A DNA stretch of 64,000 bases. It comes from Nymphalis io (lineage: Eukaryota > Arthropoda > Insecta > Lepidoptera > Nymphalidae). Of this stretch, positions 46,657 through 58,300 are shown in pieces (within the stretch, counting starts at the first letter, position 1; every line of letters starts with the position of its first letter). The translations under genes and the position numbers were made by a program. The stretch lies in assembly GCF_905147045.1 (NCBI RefSeq), contig NC_065898.1:5518001-5582000 (forward strand), in the 5' to 3' direction. The notes under the pieces were generated by a model that ran no database searches, had not been told where the DNA came from, and saw only the letters and a program-made list of their open reading frames with translations.

Positions 46657-47692
46657 TTTTAAATTATTAAATTAAAAATATTTTATGACATATTTCACCT
46701 TATTGTTTGTAAAATCCTTTTGACTCGTTTTCAATTTGTATTCTATTATTAATCGATAAATTTATGTGTAATATAATGCTATAAATCTAAAGAGCTTGTA
46801 TGTTTAGAACGATTTAATCTTAGGAACTGCCAATTTAAAAAAAAATGCGTTAAATAACTCGTTTATTGAAGAAAGTTTATAACTCACTACGATCCTGAGG
46901 AGTAAACGTAAATCAGTCTGGCTACCTGTACTAGTATTAAGTTTATGAGATGGACTTGGTTATGTACTAATCAAGCGCATGAAACAGACGTGCATAATTA
47001 CATCATTAAAATTTAACGCAGTTGAAATCATGGGGGCATAAAAAAGTCTTTGCTATCAACAATATAATCTACGAAGAAATAAAATCCAACAAAATCACCG
47101 ATGTAACTTTATCTGATCTTCCCGACATTACGTTCAATCGATTTAATCTGCAATCGAATCATTACGTCACAGATACCGATCGCGATCTACCTTAAGGTCA
47201 TTAACCTCCCCATTATAAATCCAAACTCTGACGCTCCGCAAAATATTTTATGGTATTGCGTCAAAGGAATATAACCCGTAAAGGGTAGGTCTTAAAACCT
47301 CGATGAATGGAATTAAAGCGTTGCTAAATGCACAAGCCCTTTTTAATTGATGTTATACATACTTCAATCCCTGTTTTACACACTGTTGCTTCGATTATGT
47401 TGATTTGCCGTCTTAAATCAACATATGAACTAGATGGACGAAAGGGTTATCAACGGATACCACGTACGAATTTATAGGGTTATTTTTTTTGATACTTTAT
47501 GTTTTAAAACTTTTAAATGATTTAATGCAATTATCGTTATATTTATTTACCTCATGAAATATATAAATTATAGCTAAATAAAAAATATAAATATAATTGC
47601 TATCCAAAGAAGAATAAAAAAAAGATTATTCAGTTGATTTTATATTTAACTAATCATATATTTATTTATTTTTTAAAGGTTTGCCAGTGGAA
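46657..47692. other. AT-rich stretch with one balanced-composition patch
   Basis: About 47090-47310 is CG-containing, homopolymer-poor sequence with an AAGGTCATTAA (nuclear-receptor half-site-like, about 47202) and gatcgcgatc. It has the look of a conserved non-coding element. No coding frame. Confidence 0.3.
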
Positions 47693-48049
47693 GTTACATA
47701 AACTAAAGATGTTTCATAAAGTTAAGCCGAGATTGCCCAGTGGTAAGAACGCGTGAATCGTAACCGATGATCCTGGGTTCAAACCCGGGCAAGCACCTCT
47801 GAATTTTCATGTGCTTAATTTGTTATTATAATTCATCTCATGCTTGACGGTGAAGGAAAACATCGTGAGGAAATCGGAATGTGTCGAATTTCACTAAAAT
47901 CCTGTCACATGTGTATTCCACCAACCCGCATTGGAGCAGCGTGGTGGAATAAGCTCCAAACCTTCTCCTCAAAAAGGAAGAGGAGGCCTTAACCCAACAG
48001 TGGGACATTCACAGGCTGTTATTGTGTACTGTATCTGTTACATAAACTA
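47693..48049 (+). mobile_element. Metulj-like tRNA-derived SINE with 13-bp target duplication
   Basis: gttacataaacta at 47693-47705 and 48037-48049 flank the insertion. The tRNA-like head (agccgagattgcccagtgg, B box GGGTTCAAACCC) begins at 47724, so about 18 extra bases lie 5' of it, inside the duplication. The body is complete and the tail cagcagtgggacattcacag-like (here caacagtgggacat) ends GGCTGTTATTG. It is among the best-preserved copies. Confidence 0.92.
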
Positions 48050-48224
48050 TATCTTAATAAATCATGTTCTAAAACCAGAAACATTTTTTGTACTTGTGCC
48101 GATTACAATATCTTAAAAATACTTTATATACTGAAATACTTATATTTGTCATTTTTTATTTCTTTCTGTTATTTTTATATATATTAGTCAAGCACTTTAA
48201 TATTTTCAAGAAATTTTAATATAT
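48050..48224. other. AT-rich, nothing recognised
   Basis: No signal. Confidence 0.5.
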
Positions 48225-48236
48225 TATTATATAATA

Positions 48237-48267
<31 letters not shown>

Positions 48268-48330
48268 TATTTATTATTATATAATATTATATTATATATA
48301 TTATTATATAATAATATATTAAAATAATTA
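48225..48330. repeat. AT-only hairpin-prone tract
   Basis: (TA)n core with flanking tattattatataataata-type inverted segments; able to form long hairpins. Confidence 0.85.
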
Positions 48331-49494
48331 ATTTCGTTAATATATTTTTATATATTAACAAAGCAAAGAAATTTTATATATTTTTAAAGTTAGAAATACT
48401 TAAATTCTAATGTGTTAAAACCACGCATTTCAAAGAGAATCGTATTATGGTAATGAGAAATGCGAATATTTTAAAAACTCGCGACAAAACCCTTGTAATC
48501 CCGGGGTTTTATTCTTTTTAATTCATCACAATGCAGCGAAGCGACAATGAGGGTTACAGCCCCAATTTTTAATTTAAATCTCCAAATCTCAATGAGCGAC
48601 CCTCGAAAATTTCGATTTGGTGGTCATCGTAAGTTGATACTTTATCGCGATCAGCGAAATCAAGTTATTGGCGCCACAAACGGCTGTTTAAAATCACACG
48701 CATTGGATTTAAAATAATTGGGGCATTCATACGCTTGTATCGAGATATGTGATTTGGGTGGGCCGAATTTGTTTTTCAATTATAAAACCCAAAAAGGAAC
48801 TAAAAAAATTGTAATCTTAAATCACGTAAATTGTAAAATGTTAATTTTAATCTGTATTATATTATTTTAAGTAATGTTTAGAAATAAGAAAATAAAGTGA
48901 TTTTAACTTTTTATTGAGACGATTAATTTCGGCGATCGTGGCTATTCTGACACATACTCGTTTACACCTAAACACTAAATGTTTACTCGTTTACACCTAA
49001 ACAAAAAATGAGCACATGTTTATGCGCAAGCACAGATGCACACTCTATTCTCTCACTTTCAAAATCCAATCGGAAAGCTAATCAGATACGACCGGAAAGA
49101 GTTCAGGTTCAGGCTCATGGGCATTATGTTCTTCCCGAGTTACGGGAATGTAAATACTGCAAGCTCCAGACTCTTGCTATTAAGAATTTCCCCTGAGAAA
49201 AACCCAATAAATTAAAGACATAAGCACGACCACGGTTTGAACCCAGGACTATAATCTGCGGCTGTATAAACTAGCCTCTTGACCGAGGAGTCAGTCAGAT
49301 GATACAATTACGTCTAGCACTTTTATTGAAATTGAAATAAAAATTAAATTATATTGATATTGTGATGAGAAATATAGTGTATTTGCAGTATTTGACATTG
49401 ATGGATCCCTTTTCAACTTGGACTATCTAATGGAAGATTCAATATGAACTTTTATATTTACTAAATAAAGCCATTTATTTTTAAAACATAAGAT
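48331..49494. other. Mixed stretch, possible conserved patch and a tRNA-like scrap
   Basis: About 48470-48760 is richer in CG than its surroundings (taatcccggggtttta, gcgatcagcgaaatc) and could be a conserved non-coding element. About 49225-49300 on the minus strand has a GGGTTCAAACCGTGG B-box-like element and a weak head, a degenerate tRNA-derived scrap rather than a functional tRNA. The 62-codon frame at 49008 is not supported. Confidence 0.3.
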
Positions 49495-49625
49495 GGATTC
49501 GATTTTAAAGTAATTATTATGGTTTATTGGCACACGCAACGCAACGACTGGAATTTGGATAAAATTTGGAATAGGATCATACCGTGACTTAACACGTATT
49601 CTACCTAACACCTGACATAGTTGTT
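49495..49625 (-). repeat. Degenerate interspersed repeat (tail family)
   Basis: On the minus strand: TCAGGTGTTAGGTAG, GTATGATCCTATTCCAAATT and TTATCCAAATTCCAGTCG, the middle of the family. Confidence 0.6.
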
Positions 49626-50092
49626 AATAAAATATAAGTAATAAACGGATGGCACATGTTACAATTAGGACAAACTGAATTTTACGTCTTTAACTTATAT
49701 TTAAAAGTTAATCTTACACTCGGCAGTTTTTTTATATATCATGTAGAAAATATCAAACCAAAGTCCGTTCAAATGAAAACACTGTATTGAATTATTATTG
49801 GACTTAAACATCTGGTCGTGGAAACTTCAAATCGAATCAAAAGTTTCTAATGTTGTTTTTTAATTGAATTCTTAAAATCCGTCGAAAGAGTAACTCAGTT
49901 CCATTCCTCTAATTAATCACGTCCCACAACAAGTGCGACTGACTGGGAATATGGACAAGATCCATCGTTACGTTGGTGCAGAGAATTTGATTTGAAAAAC
50001 ATTATTCTCTATACATCAAATCTATTTTGAGATTGTGTATGTACCCTAAATAAGCCGCCCCTTTATAAGGTCCTTGCCATTGCTCATAGATA

Positions 50093-50210
50093 CACACTGA
50101 CCATACTGACCATCGCCTAATTGATAGAACACGTGAATCTTAACCGAAGGTTGTGGTTTCAAACCTGGGTAAGCACTTTTGTGTTGGCGCGTGCTTTTTG
50201 TTTATAATTT
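50093..50210 (+). mobile_element. tRNA-derived SINE head, truncated
   Basis: gcctaattgatagaacacg, tgaatcttaaccgaagg and GGTTTCAAACCTGGGTAAGCAC match the SINE head. It ends after ttgtttataatttatt. Confidence 0.75.
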
Positions 50211-50229
50211 ATTTATTCAAAGGCAAGAT

Positions 50230-50330
50230 GGTAAAGAGAGCAGACAAGCAGCAATACCTAGTATTGTGTGTTCCGGTTTGAAGGGTGAGTGAGCCAACTA
50301 CAGGCACAAGGAATATAACATCTTCCAGAG
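50230..50330 (+). mobile_element. 285-bp short repeat, middle fragment
   Basis: cagcaatacctagtattgtg, gttccggtttgaagggtgag and ctacaggcacaaggaat match the copy at 60717-61010. Confidence 0.75.
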
Positions 50331-50467
50331 GGTGGTGGTTTCTTGTTTTTTCTGCTTTCACAAAGCAACGTAACGGCATTGTGCTTTGCATATAAATAGT
50401 TTTTAAATCAGAGAGTAACATATTATCATCGAATATCGGAAATGTAAAAATCTAAAATACTTATAAT

Positions 50468-50819
50468 ATTAGATTATAATTTTTTTTTTTTTTTTATAGA
50501 ATAGGAAGGTGGACGAGCATATGGGCCACCTGATGGTAAGTGGTCACCAAACGCCCTTAGACATTGGCATTGTAAGAAATGTCAACCATCGCTTATAGCC
50601 AATGCGCCACCAACCTTGGGAACTAAGATTTTATGTCCCTTGTGCCTGTAATTACACTGGCTCACTCAATCTTCAAACCGGAACACAACAATATCAAGTG
50701 TTGCTGTTTTGCGGTAGAATATCTGATGAGTGGGTGGTACCTACCCAGACGAGCTTGCACAAAGCCCTACCACCAGTATAGAATATCTGATGAGTGGGTG
50801 GTACCTACCCAGACGAGCT
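50468..50819 (-). mobile_element. 285-bp short repeat with part of its 5' end duplicated
   Basis: The A tail (T-run at 50468-50486 on the plus strand) is the longest of the family here. The complete element runs to about 50778. Bases 50779-50819 then repeat a piece of its 5' third (agaatatctgatgagtgg to cagacgagct) in the same orientation. Two partial initiation products or a local tandem duplication could explain this. Confidence 0.88.
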
Positions 50820-52764
50820 AAATTAGGTAATCTAATTACATTAGATAAAAGCTGTTATGTAGTCTGCATTTTATCGTTCGTTTTATGTCCTAATTGAAAA
50901 GAGGCAACTGTCCGTGATCATACAGCCTTTAATTTTTTATTTATTGTATTGCCTTTAATCGTTCAATCGACGTCACATTGATAAATGTCTGTCATTATTG
51001 ATTGTCGACGTGTCGGTTAAAAAATAAAACAAAGTTAACGACCTTAAAGGGAATGTGTCTCATTTGAACTGCACAATCGTATACAATAGGATTAAAAGAG
51101 CTATTGTGCGGAGCGTGTCTGACTTAATACAATCTATTCTAGCTGCACAAAGATTACCTCTTTGTGTAAAATGTCTGTCTGTGAGATGAAATTTTTAAGG
51201 TCGCGGTAGAATTCATTGTCACATCCTAACATCACTTACTAAAGAACAGTAAAGGGACGTTTTCTCTTAATTTCGTGCAGAAGTTAACGGAGTGAAGATA
51301 ATATAATACTATTATTTTTCTACATCCAAAATTATCAAAAGTATAAGTATTATGATACATTTATAAAATACTTTTAAGTGACAATTAACAAGCAGTAAGA
51401 ACTTTTTAAAAGACAAACAAATTATATAACTTTATGAAAGGATTATAGAAAGATAGTCAATAATTTATTAAATAAATGACTAACAACGCATCGGATTTTT
51501 CAGCAGCAGTCATTTGAAATAATTAAATGTTTTTAAACATATTTTCAAAAGCCCTTCTTGGATATCATTTTATATTTGATGAAACGATTTTAAAAATAAC
51601 TACCTAGAAGACTTGACAAGGAACTCCACAACCGTTGCTCTTTTGTAGCCGGCTTTCTGAATATACGTTAAATATGTATTACAATAATTATAAAGCTAGA
51701 AAGTCACAATGACTTATATTATATACTATAATGATATTAACTGACTTTATGACGTAGCTCTAAATAGATATTTTTTTAATATTTTAAAAATATTCGATAA
51801 AAAATATTTCAAATAAAACTTATAGTTCTGCATTTAACATTGTAAAAGATTTATATAAAAAGGTCATTGACATCAACTTAGAAAAAAGGGTGGCGATCGC
51901 TCCGTTGTTTCGGAGCTTTTATTCTCTTTGTGAATATTGTTACGCACTTGTAAATCTTCACCTTGCTCTGAACTACATCTTGCTTGAAATTATACAGAGG
52001 GATATAAAAAAATCTTTGACATTTACTTTTGTTTGAAGTTGTACAAAGACTGCAGTATATTAAAATAATATTATTTGAGCTGCAGGAAGAAAACTTTAAT
52101 AATTATTTAAATCATGTTAAATATTATATCAGTTCAACAAAATTCAATCATTTATTTATATTTTATATATTTTTAATCAATTTTTAACGAAGCAAAAAAC
52201 GTTTTTAACGAAAATAAAATTTATAAATTTTTCACTTACTACAGCGCTTCTTGCTTAATAACTTACACAATAAAGTTTCATCACATGATATTTTTTCCAT
52301 AAAGCATACGTTATAGTTTGCGTTTTAAACTAAGCCATATTTGAAATAAACGTGAAACGAAAAAGTTATTATATAATATAAAGTCACATTAAATCGGCCT
52401 GTATGGTGTTCAATAAAAATATGTAAAACTAAGATCTCATATTAACATTAAATACTTTCATTTGATAAACTTAACTGTGTGAATAACAGCATCCCTTTGT
52501 GGTCCATTGTTGTTTTGTGGGAACGTTTCCACTGGGTCATGTATACTAATATCCTATTGTTGAAGGGTATAACACTAACTTGCTCTTCTTGATATTATGT
52601 AAAGGGAGTGGTCATTTTTGAGATGCGTTCTATATTCTTCAATAGAATGCAAACAAACCGTTTGTTCTTCATTGTAATACAAGTTAAGACAAATACACTA
52701 TTTTTTATTTCTTTTATTGTTAAAAAATGTTCTTAATTTTTTTTTTAGTTAATGTTTTTTTCAC
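50820..52764. other. AT-rich stretch, nothing recognised
   Basis: A small stem (gctccg...cggagc, about 51899-51918) is the only structure. No coding signal. Confidence 0.45.
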
Positions 52765-52870
52765 AAAGATTGCCTGGAAGAGATCGCTGTAGCGATACAG
52801 CCGTCTTTGCACGCTTTTAACCTGTATACCCTGTGCTATAATGAATGTGTGCAATAAAGTTTGTAAATAA
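52765..52870 (+). mobile_element. LINE 3'-tail relic
   Basis: gattgcctggaagagatcgc, tgtagcgatacagccg and gtgtgcaataaag form a tail I recognise from lepidopteran LINE 3'UTRs. A second copy lies at 53634-53765. No ORF remains. Confidence 0.65.
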
Positions 52871-52917
52871 AAATAAACATTGTTTAAATAATTACCTTAA
52901 CCTTAAACAAAGTTTAT

Positions 52918-53098
52918 AATTAAATTGTATCCATCCATGGCTTTGCCCACGCGGGGAGGGGAGCGTGCAGGTGTTAGGTACTCTATATCCACTTCAGTAT
53001 CGTTAATGCAAAATTTCATGATGATCAGTTGAGCAGTTAAGACGTGAAAGCGTAACGAACAGACAAACTCAATTTCTCATTTATAATATTAGTTAGGA
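52918..53098 (+). repeat. Interspersed repeat (tail family), best copy in the window
   Basis: In order: ATCCATGGCTTTGCCCACG, GTGCAGGTGTTAGGTAC, AAAATTTCATGATGATCAG, GTTAAGACGTGAAAGCGTAAC, AACAGACAAACTC and ATTTATAATATTAGTTAGGAT. Members of this family sit at 15140, 15950, 21855, 22330, 30330, 37710 and 49495. The family looks like the end of a longer element common in Lepidoptera; I cannot name it. Confidence 0.75.
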
Positions 53099-53633
53099 TG
53101 ACGTAAATTTATAATTTGTACTAAACTATTTAGATTTCAATTAGATTGCATTTCCACTAAGCTCGAGCCCGGACGATAATTTCAAATTACGAGAAGCGAT
53201 TGAATTTTATCCATTCCACTCCTTTGATATCTTGAGCTATGAACACTAAAATTATATTACGTAAGATGAAATATTGTAATATACGTTTAGATAGTTGTGT
53301 GTTTATTGCTTAATATTTTTGAAAGGACATCACTCGCTACACTACGTTATATAAAATATATATATGGTTAAATATCATGAAGACATAGTCTTGACACCGC
53401 TTCAAGGGAAGCAACTGAACTGTCTATATATAGTTATATGCACTTAACAGAACAACATAATAATCGATTATTTCTTTCTTTAATATAAATATATAGTTTT
53501 ATGTTTATTAATTAAGAAAAAAAATAATACACACTTAGTGTATAATTTTTTTACATGTATATGTAGTAAGTAAGATTTATTTCTATTTTACAAATTATTG
53601 TACACCTTCCCACATATTTTATAATCAGTCCTC
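53099..53633. other. AT-rich stretch, nothing recognised
   Basis: No signal. Confidence 0.5.
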
Positions 53634-53765
53634 TGCTCAAAGCTTGCCTGGAAGAAATAGCTGCTCTAACTATAAGGCCGCCTGTTCCATACAACTTTTG
53701 TAAATCCTCGTGTAATTTTATGTTTTAGTTTTTGGAGTGCAATAAAGAATATATAATATTAATAT
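53634..53765 (+). mobile_element. LINE 3'-tail relic, second copy
   Basis: gcttgcctggaagaaatagc, ataaggccgcctgttcc and ggagtgcaataaag match 52765-52870 in order; it is longer and better spaced. Confidence 0.7.
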
Positions 53766-55156
53766 TTTTCTTGCCGCCAAAACCAATAGATACCGTATCT
53801 TATGTCATAATTTTTAAATAAAATTAATACATTAACATACGACATTAAAAGGTTTTAATTTGATTTTCATTTTTACATACGATCTTTTAGAATATCAGTA
53901 CTGGATTGTCGCTCACTGAACCATGAACTATATCTATGCAAATAGTATGCCGATTTGCAATTTTGATTAGTTCCTATGTGAAAGATAAATACAACAATAA
54001 AACACACTTTCACCTAATGTAGCATAACGTATGTACAGACCTTCATTATCTAGGCTGTTAAAATTATACATTTTTATTAATATTATTACATGTTACGTAT
54101 GCAATTGCCTTAAAATTCCTCACAGCTGATTGCCGGTTAGGCTTTACGAATAGCCTACCTGACCATCGGTCGTTTTGTTAATAGGTTTCCTGCAGGCTGC
54201 GCAGTCTAACATTTACTGTCTTCCTAGTGTTTTGGACGTTTTACCACTATATAATTATTGCGTATTGGCTTGTTCTCTCATGAGAGGTCGTGCGCAAAAT
54301 TATTTCGCTTCAGGCAGCTTGGAAATTACGTTTTATTGGTTAATAATAGACCTAAATTTATAATGAGCGATTTTACGAATTATTTTAGAAGATTACTGCC
54401 TTATTTCTAAACGCTGTTTAGCTAAACATTTATTTATCACTTTCATGTCATCATTGATATAACATTTGAAAGAAGAAGGCACAGTATTGTCTAACAAATC
54501 ACCCCCTTAAACAATATTTGTAGGTAAAGCCGTTAGTTTTTATTTTTAAGCTTATCTTAAAACTTCATATGATATATTTGTTCATAAAAACGTGAATAAA
54601 AAGGCAAAATACATTTCGAGGGTCATTACAAATTTCATGCAATTATACGTCACAATCGTTGCAAAAATTGGGTTTCTAATTTAAATTTTGCCGTAACACG
54701 TTTTACTGATAAAATTGATGATGATGCATCTGAAGTCGGTCAGGTCAAACACGATCACGCTCTCATCGGAATCGCGGAATATAACGAGATTCGAAACGAG
54801 ATTACGATTACAATTGAACGTCAGACGGTGGCACCTTGCAGAAACCGGCCACTATGCTAATGTAATGCATGTTCATATTGTAAATGAGATATTAGCTTAT
54901 TCGATCAAGTTTGTCGCGAACACGTTTTGAAAATCTACGCTTATGTGAAATATTAATGCAAAGGTTCACATATGTATTTTAATACACGTAAATCCAGTAT
55001 GATAAATATTAATGAAGACGGAATAATCTCTCGTCCGTTTTAGGATGAAAGCTCATTAGCTTCCAATTTTTGATATGGAGAACTTTGTGACAAAATATGT
55101 AAAGAAATTCAAGTCTAAGTGTCTGATTTAAATAGCATCAATAAAGTTAAAATCAA
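53766..55156. other. AT-rich stretch with one GC-richer patch
   Basis: About 54715-54870 is rich in CG and repeats aacgagatt-type words. Two short frames cross it, neither with known domains. A conserved element is possible. A weak acceptor/donor pair (ttgtag|gtaaag) occurs at about 54522. Confidence 0.3.
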
Positions 55157-55330
55157 AATTTCAAGCCTGTAAATGTCTCACTGTTGGGCTATTGCTTACT
55201 ATCATCACTCAGTCTACTCCGAATTGGTGGAGACTTACACAAGTTCTCATCAGATGCTTTGCAGGTTTTCTCACGATGTATCCCTTTATCGGCTCATGGC
55301 CTTCAGTTAGGTTAGGTTAGGTTTTCTAAC
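55157..55330 (-). mobile_element. Metulj-like SINE, old copy
   Basis: caagcctgtaaatgtctcac, tgttgggcta and gcaggttttctcacgatgta keep the SINE's order on the minus strand; the tRNA head is not recognisable. It contains (TTAGG)3 at 55307-55321. Confidence 0.6.
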
Positions 55331-55371
55331 CACTGATTCAAATTAATATTTAAATTTATTTTGCAATTTAT

Positions 55372-55459
55372 ATATATATTTTTCTTATTTGTTTCAGGTA
55401 AGATTTTAATGATTGCAACTTCACTGTTTTATTTTCGGTTAAATAATAAAATGGTAAGT
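55372..55459 (+). promoter_or_regulatory. Candidate recursive-splicing ratchet point with downstream donor
   Basis: A pyrimidine tract (tttttcttatttgtttcag) ends at AG 55396-55397 and is followed at once by GTAAGATT, so an acceptor and a donor sit back to back. This is the arrangement of zero-length recursive splice sites in long insect introns. A second, near-ideal donor, ATG|GTAAGTAAA, begins at 55454, giving a 56-nt potential RS-exon (55398-55453) with one open frame. That is the layout expected if exon definition selects the ratchet point. It implies a long + strand intron, for which there is no independent proof here. A chance match cannot be excluded. Confidence 0.35.
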
Positions 55460-57949
55460 AAATATCAATTAGTATTTTATTAAAGTTAAGCCCGCCAGAT
55501 TGAGTTAGATATACCAGACGAGTGACATTTTAAATTAAATTTGTACTTCAAGTTACCCCGATCACTGAACTAATTTTCAACAAACTCGGGGTTAACTCGC
55601 TATCACAAGTGTAAAATCAAAGCGACATTGAAATAATTGCACCATAATTACTACAATTTAACTTTTATTTTATACTTAATGACAATAATTTCGCCAAACA
55701 ATAATATTCAAATATTAAATCCAAGGATTCAACTGGCAAAGCTTTAACTATATTTAAAGCTAATATGTTTGAAAATAATTATCCTGCAGTATACACAACG
55801 TATGCAAAATGTACATGTGTGTATGTACACTATCTTATCCTAAGTGAATACCGGGTCTAAAGGTCCCAAGCACAGCAAACAAACCTCGTGGGTAATTTTA
55901 GAATGTTTGAAGTCCCATGTTGAGTTAATTACAGGTCAAACTGGGTTATGACCCTTTTCAAGTTTGTGAAGAATGGCTTAAGTGTATTTAGTATTACGCA
56001 GTTAGCAATTTGTTAGGTCATTGTACTTTAATTATATAGAAACCTCTTTGATATTACTGTAATTTGATAAGGCAGGTTTTTTTTTAAATAAATACGATAT
56101 ACGGTAAATGACCCATGAGATGAATAATGACGTCACGAATTCTTATTTCAAAACGATATCGTTCTACCGAGTATTTACATATTCTATTTAAAGTTTTGAA
56201 CCATAATAATCTTTAGATTCAAGCTTGCTTTTGAATAACACTTTGTTGACTTCCTGCTGCTATCAGGAATAGCAATACCACGTGCTTGTTTCAAGCAGGC
56301 TCGACACGTGCTTAGCTTACAACATTATCAACGTATGCCATAAGCGAACGCAATCAGTACTAGCTTCCGAATAAGGCTAAGTGTTCAGAAAAAAAACTGT
56401 TGATCAAAACTTTGTTATTCCTCTTATAATTAATTAACTAGCACTTAATAGGGAATAATTAAGAAATAACAGATGCATACGTGAACCTTTTTACATAAAA
56501 GAAAATCAATAAGTTTTTTCTGGTGGCTTGTTTAAGTTGGTCTGGGTATTTAAACTCGATCGTCATTAGTTCCACTACTAGGAATCTTTATTATTGTTTT
56601 ATTCCAATGTAAGGGTAAGTAGTTAATGTTATTACGGCTACAAAGGATATAACATTTTATATGTAATACATAAAATATTTGGAAAGGCCTCTATGACTAT
56701 GGACACATGTCAACAATTATGATCAGATTGTCAGTCTGCCTGCCTTCTTTTGTCTGGTCTTGTTTATGTTACCTCGTTAATTATAACACTGGTTTGACGT
56801 AGTCAATATGTTTGTAATCTATTAAAAGTAATAGCCATAATGTCAATGTAAACGTTAAATGTTTTTTGCATTTATCGTTCCAATTAACCTTCTGAAAACA
56901 AAACGGTTATAATCCCAACCACACCCCTGTTAAGGTGCACAGGTGCTCGCGAATCAGTACACTGACCCCATTTCCCGAATTCATCGCCACGGGACGTCTC
57001 TGAGCCATTGTCGGTAATCTTTCCATCTCTTCCAAATTAGGAAGCTAAGAAATCTCGATAAAAGAACAAGGGTTACGTATATTTATAGCATCGTATATGG
57101 CGTAAGGCAAAAAATCAATTTAGAACTTTATAAAAACAATTTCGACCACAAACGAAAATTGTTTCGTACAAATTGTCTATTAAAAATAAATTATAACTTT
57201 TTAATACGTTTGTTTTTTCATTTAGAAGTTTATAATTTGTTTACGATTTAGAGTTTAAATCTAAAATGATAAACGAAACTTTTGTGTTTGTCTTAAACTT
57301 AGTACATTATTATAATTATTATTATTTGAAAGCAACATAATACATTGTTAGACAAGTAAAACCAAAGAAAACCTATCTTTTAGCATGCAAAATGAAAGTA
57401 CAATTTATGCCTGGCTGTTGGTACTGAGGGACGTCTCCAGGTAGATTATCAGGGAATATTAGTATGCGTCGCGAAACTGAGTGAAGAGGCGTGTAGCATC
57501 AATAAGATACAGTGACTAACATACGACTAATGATGCCCCGGTGAACTGTTGGAATACATTACACCACACACCTAACACAGAAGTAACGGCAAAGAGCCCT
57601 TTGTTAGGACTTGGCTTGACTTGACTTTACTTTGTGTTTATAGTTTTTTTTCTTATTCAAACCTCAGTATTATTATAAAAATCTCACACGCCTATTTTAA
57701 AATGTTTATTTATGCGTGTTGTAGATTTTTTAATATGATAATTATTGGCTTACTTATTTGTATTTAAATTAACAATAATTTTTAAATAATCGATACAGTA
57801 CTTTTAATTTAACAGAATTATTAGATATATTTGTTTTTTTAATTCAAACGTCATGCATGGTTAACATGACTTGATTAATTGTAATGCTTATTTACATAAT
57901 AATTTATCGCACCCTCTTACCCTATATCGTTTATTTGTAAATTGTATGA
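55460..57949. other. AT-rich stretch with an E-box pair
   Basis: CACGTG occurs at 56279-56284 and 56305-56310, each within CACGTGCTT. A GC-richer patch at about 56930-57010 and another at 57410-57620 were not assignable. No gene. Confidence 0.3.
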
Positions 57950-58300
57950 TGGATGCGTGCCTACCCCATGATCGCTGCATCTCCGGCGCAAGCGCAGCGA
58001 GCAACCGTCCGGTTACGACTTGCGTCCAATCAGCGTAGTGGAAGCTTCACTCAAAAATTAGTTGTTGTTCGGCTGCTCATTCGTGTGGTTGTGTTGCTCG
58101 TGCAATTCCTTTTTTTTTCGACTATCGAACTCTGTAAAGTTTAAAATATTTAATTGAATTCGTGAAATATGGGCACGAATGTGAAAATGTGCTTCATTTA
58201 TTTTATGAATCTTAAATGTTGATGGATTTTGTAAGCCCTTAACAATTTTTGTGGCCGGATTGTTTACTATGGTGATCGTCAGCGTTTTTAACAGGTCAGT
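57950..58300 (+). promoter_or_regulatory. Candidate promoter and non-coding first exon
   Basis: About 57955-58110 is distinctly GC-rich for this window. It includes GTCCAATCAGCG (58024-58035), a close match to the NF-Y CCAAT consensus, and CG-rich ccggcgcaagcgcagcg. No TATA box is obvious. About 180 bp downstream of the patch a donor-like ACAG|GTCAGTGAG begins at 58295, so a non-coding first exon from about 58060-58100 to 58294 is possible. The 63-codon frame at 57953-58144 is probably a by-product of the GC content. All of this is inference from motifs and composition. Confidence 0.35.

Noticed and set aside
49225..49300. Possible tRNA gene on the minus strand
   Set aside because: The B box is recognisable but the acceptor and T stems do not pair properly; it is better read as a SINE-type relic.
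51899..51930. Stem followed by T-run, terminator-like
   Set aside because: Bacterial-type terminators have no place in this genome, and the stem is only six base pairs.
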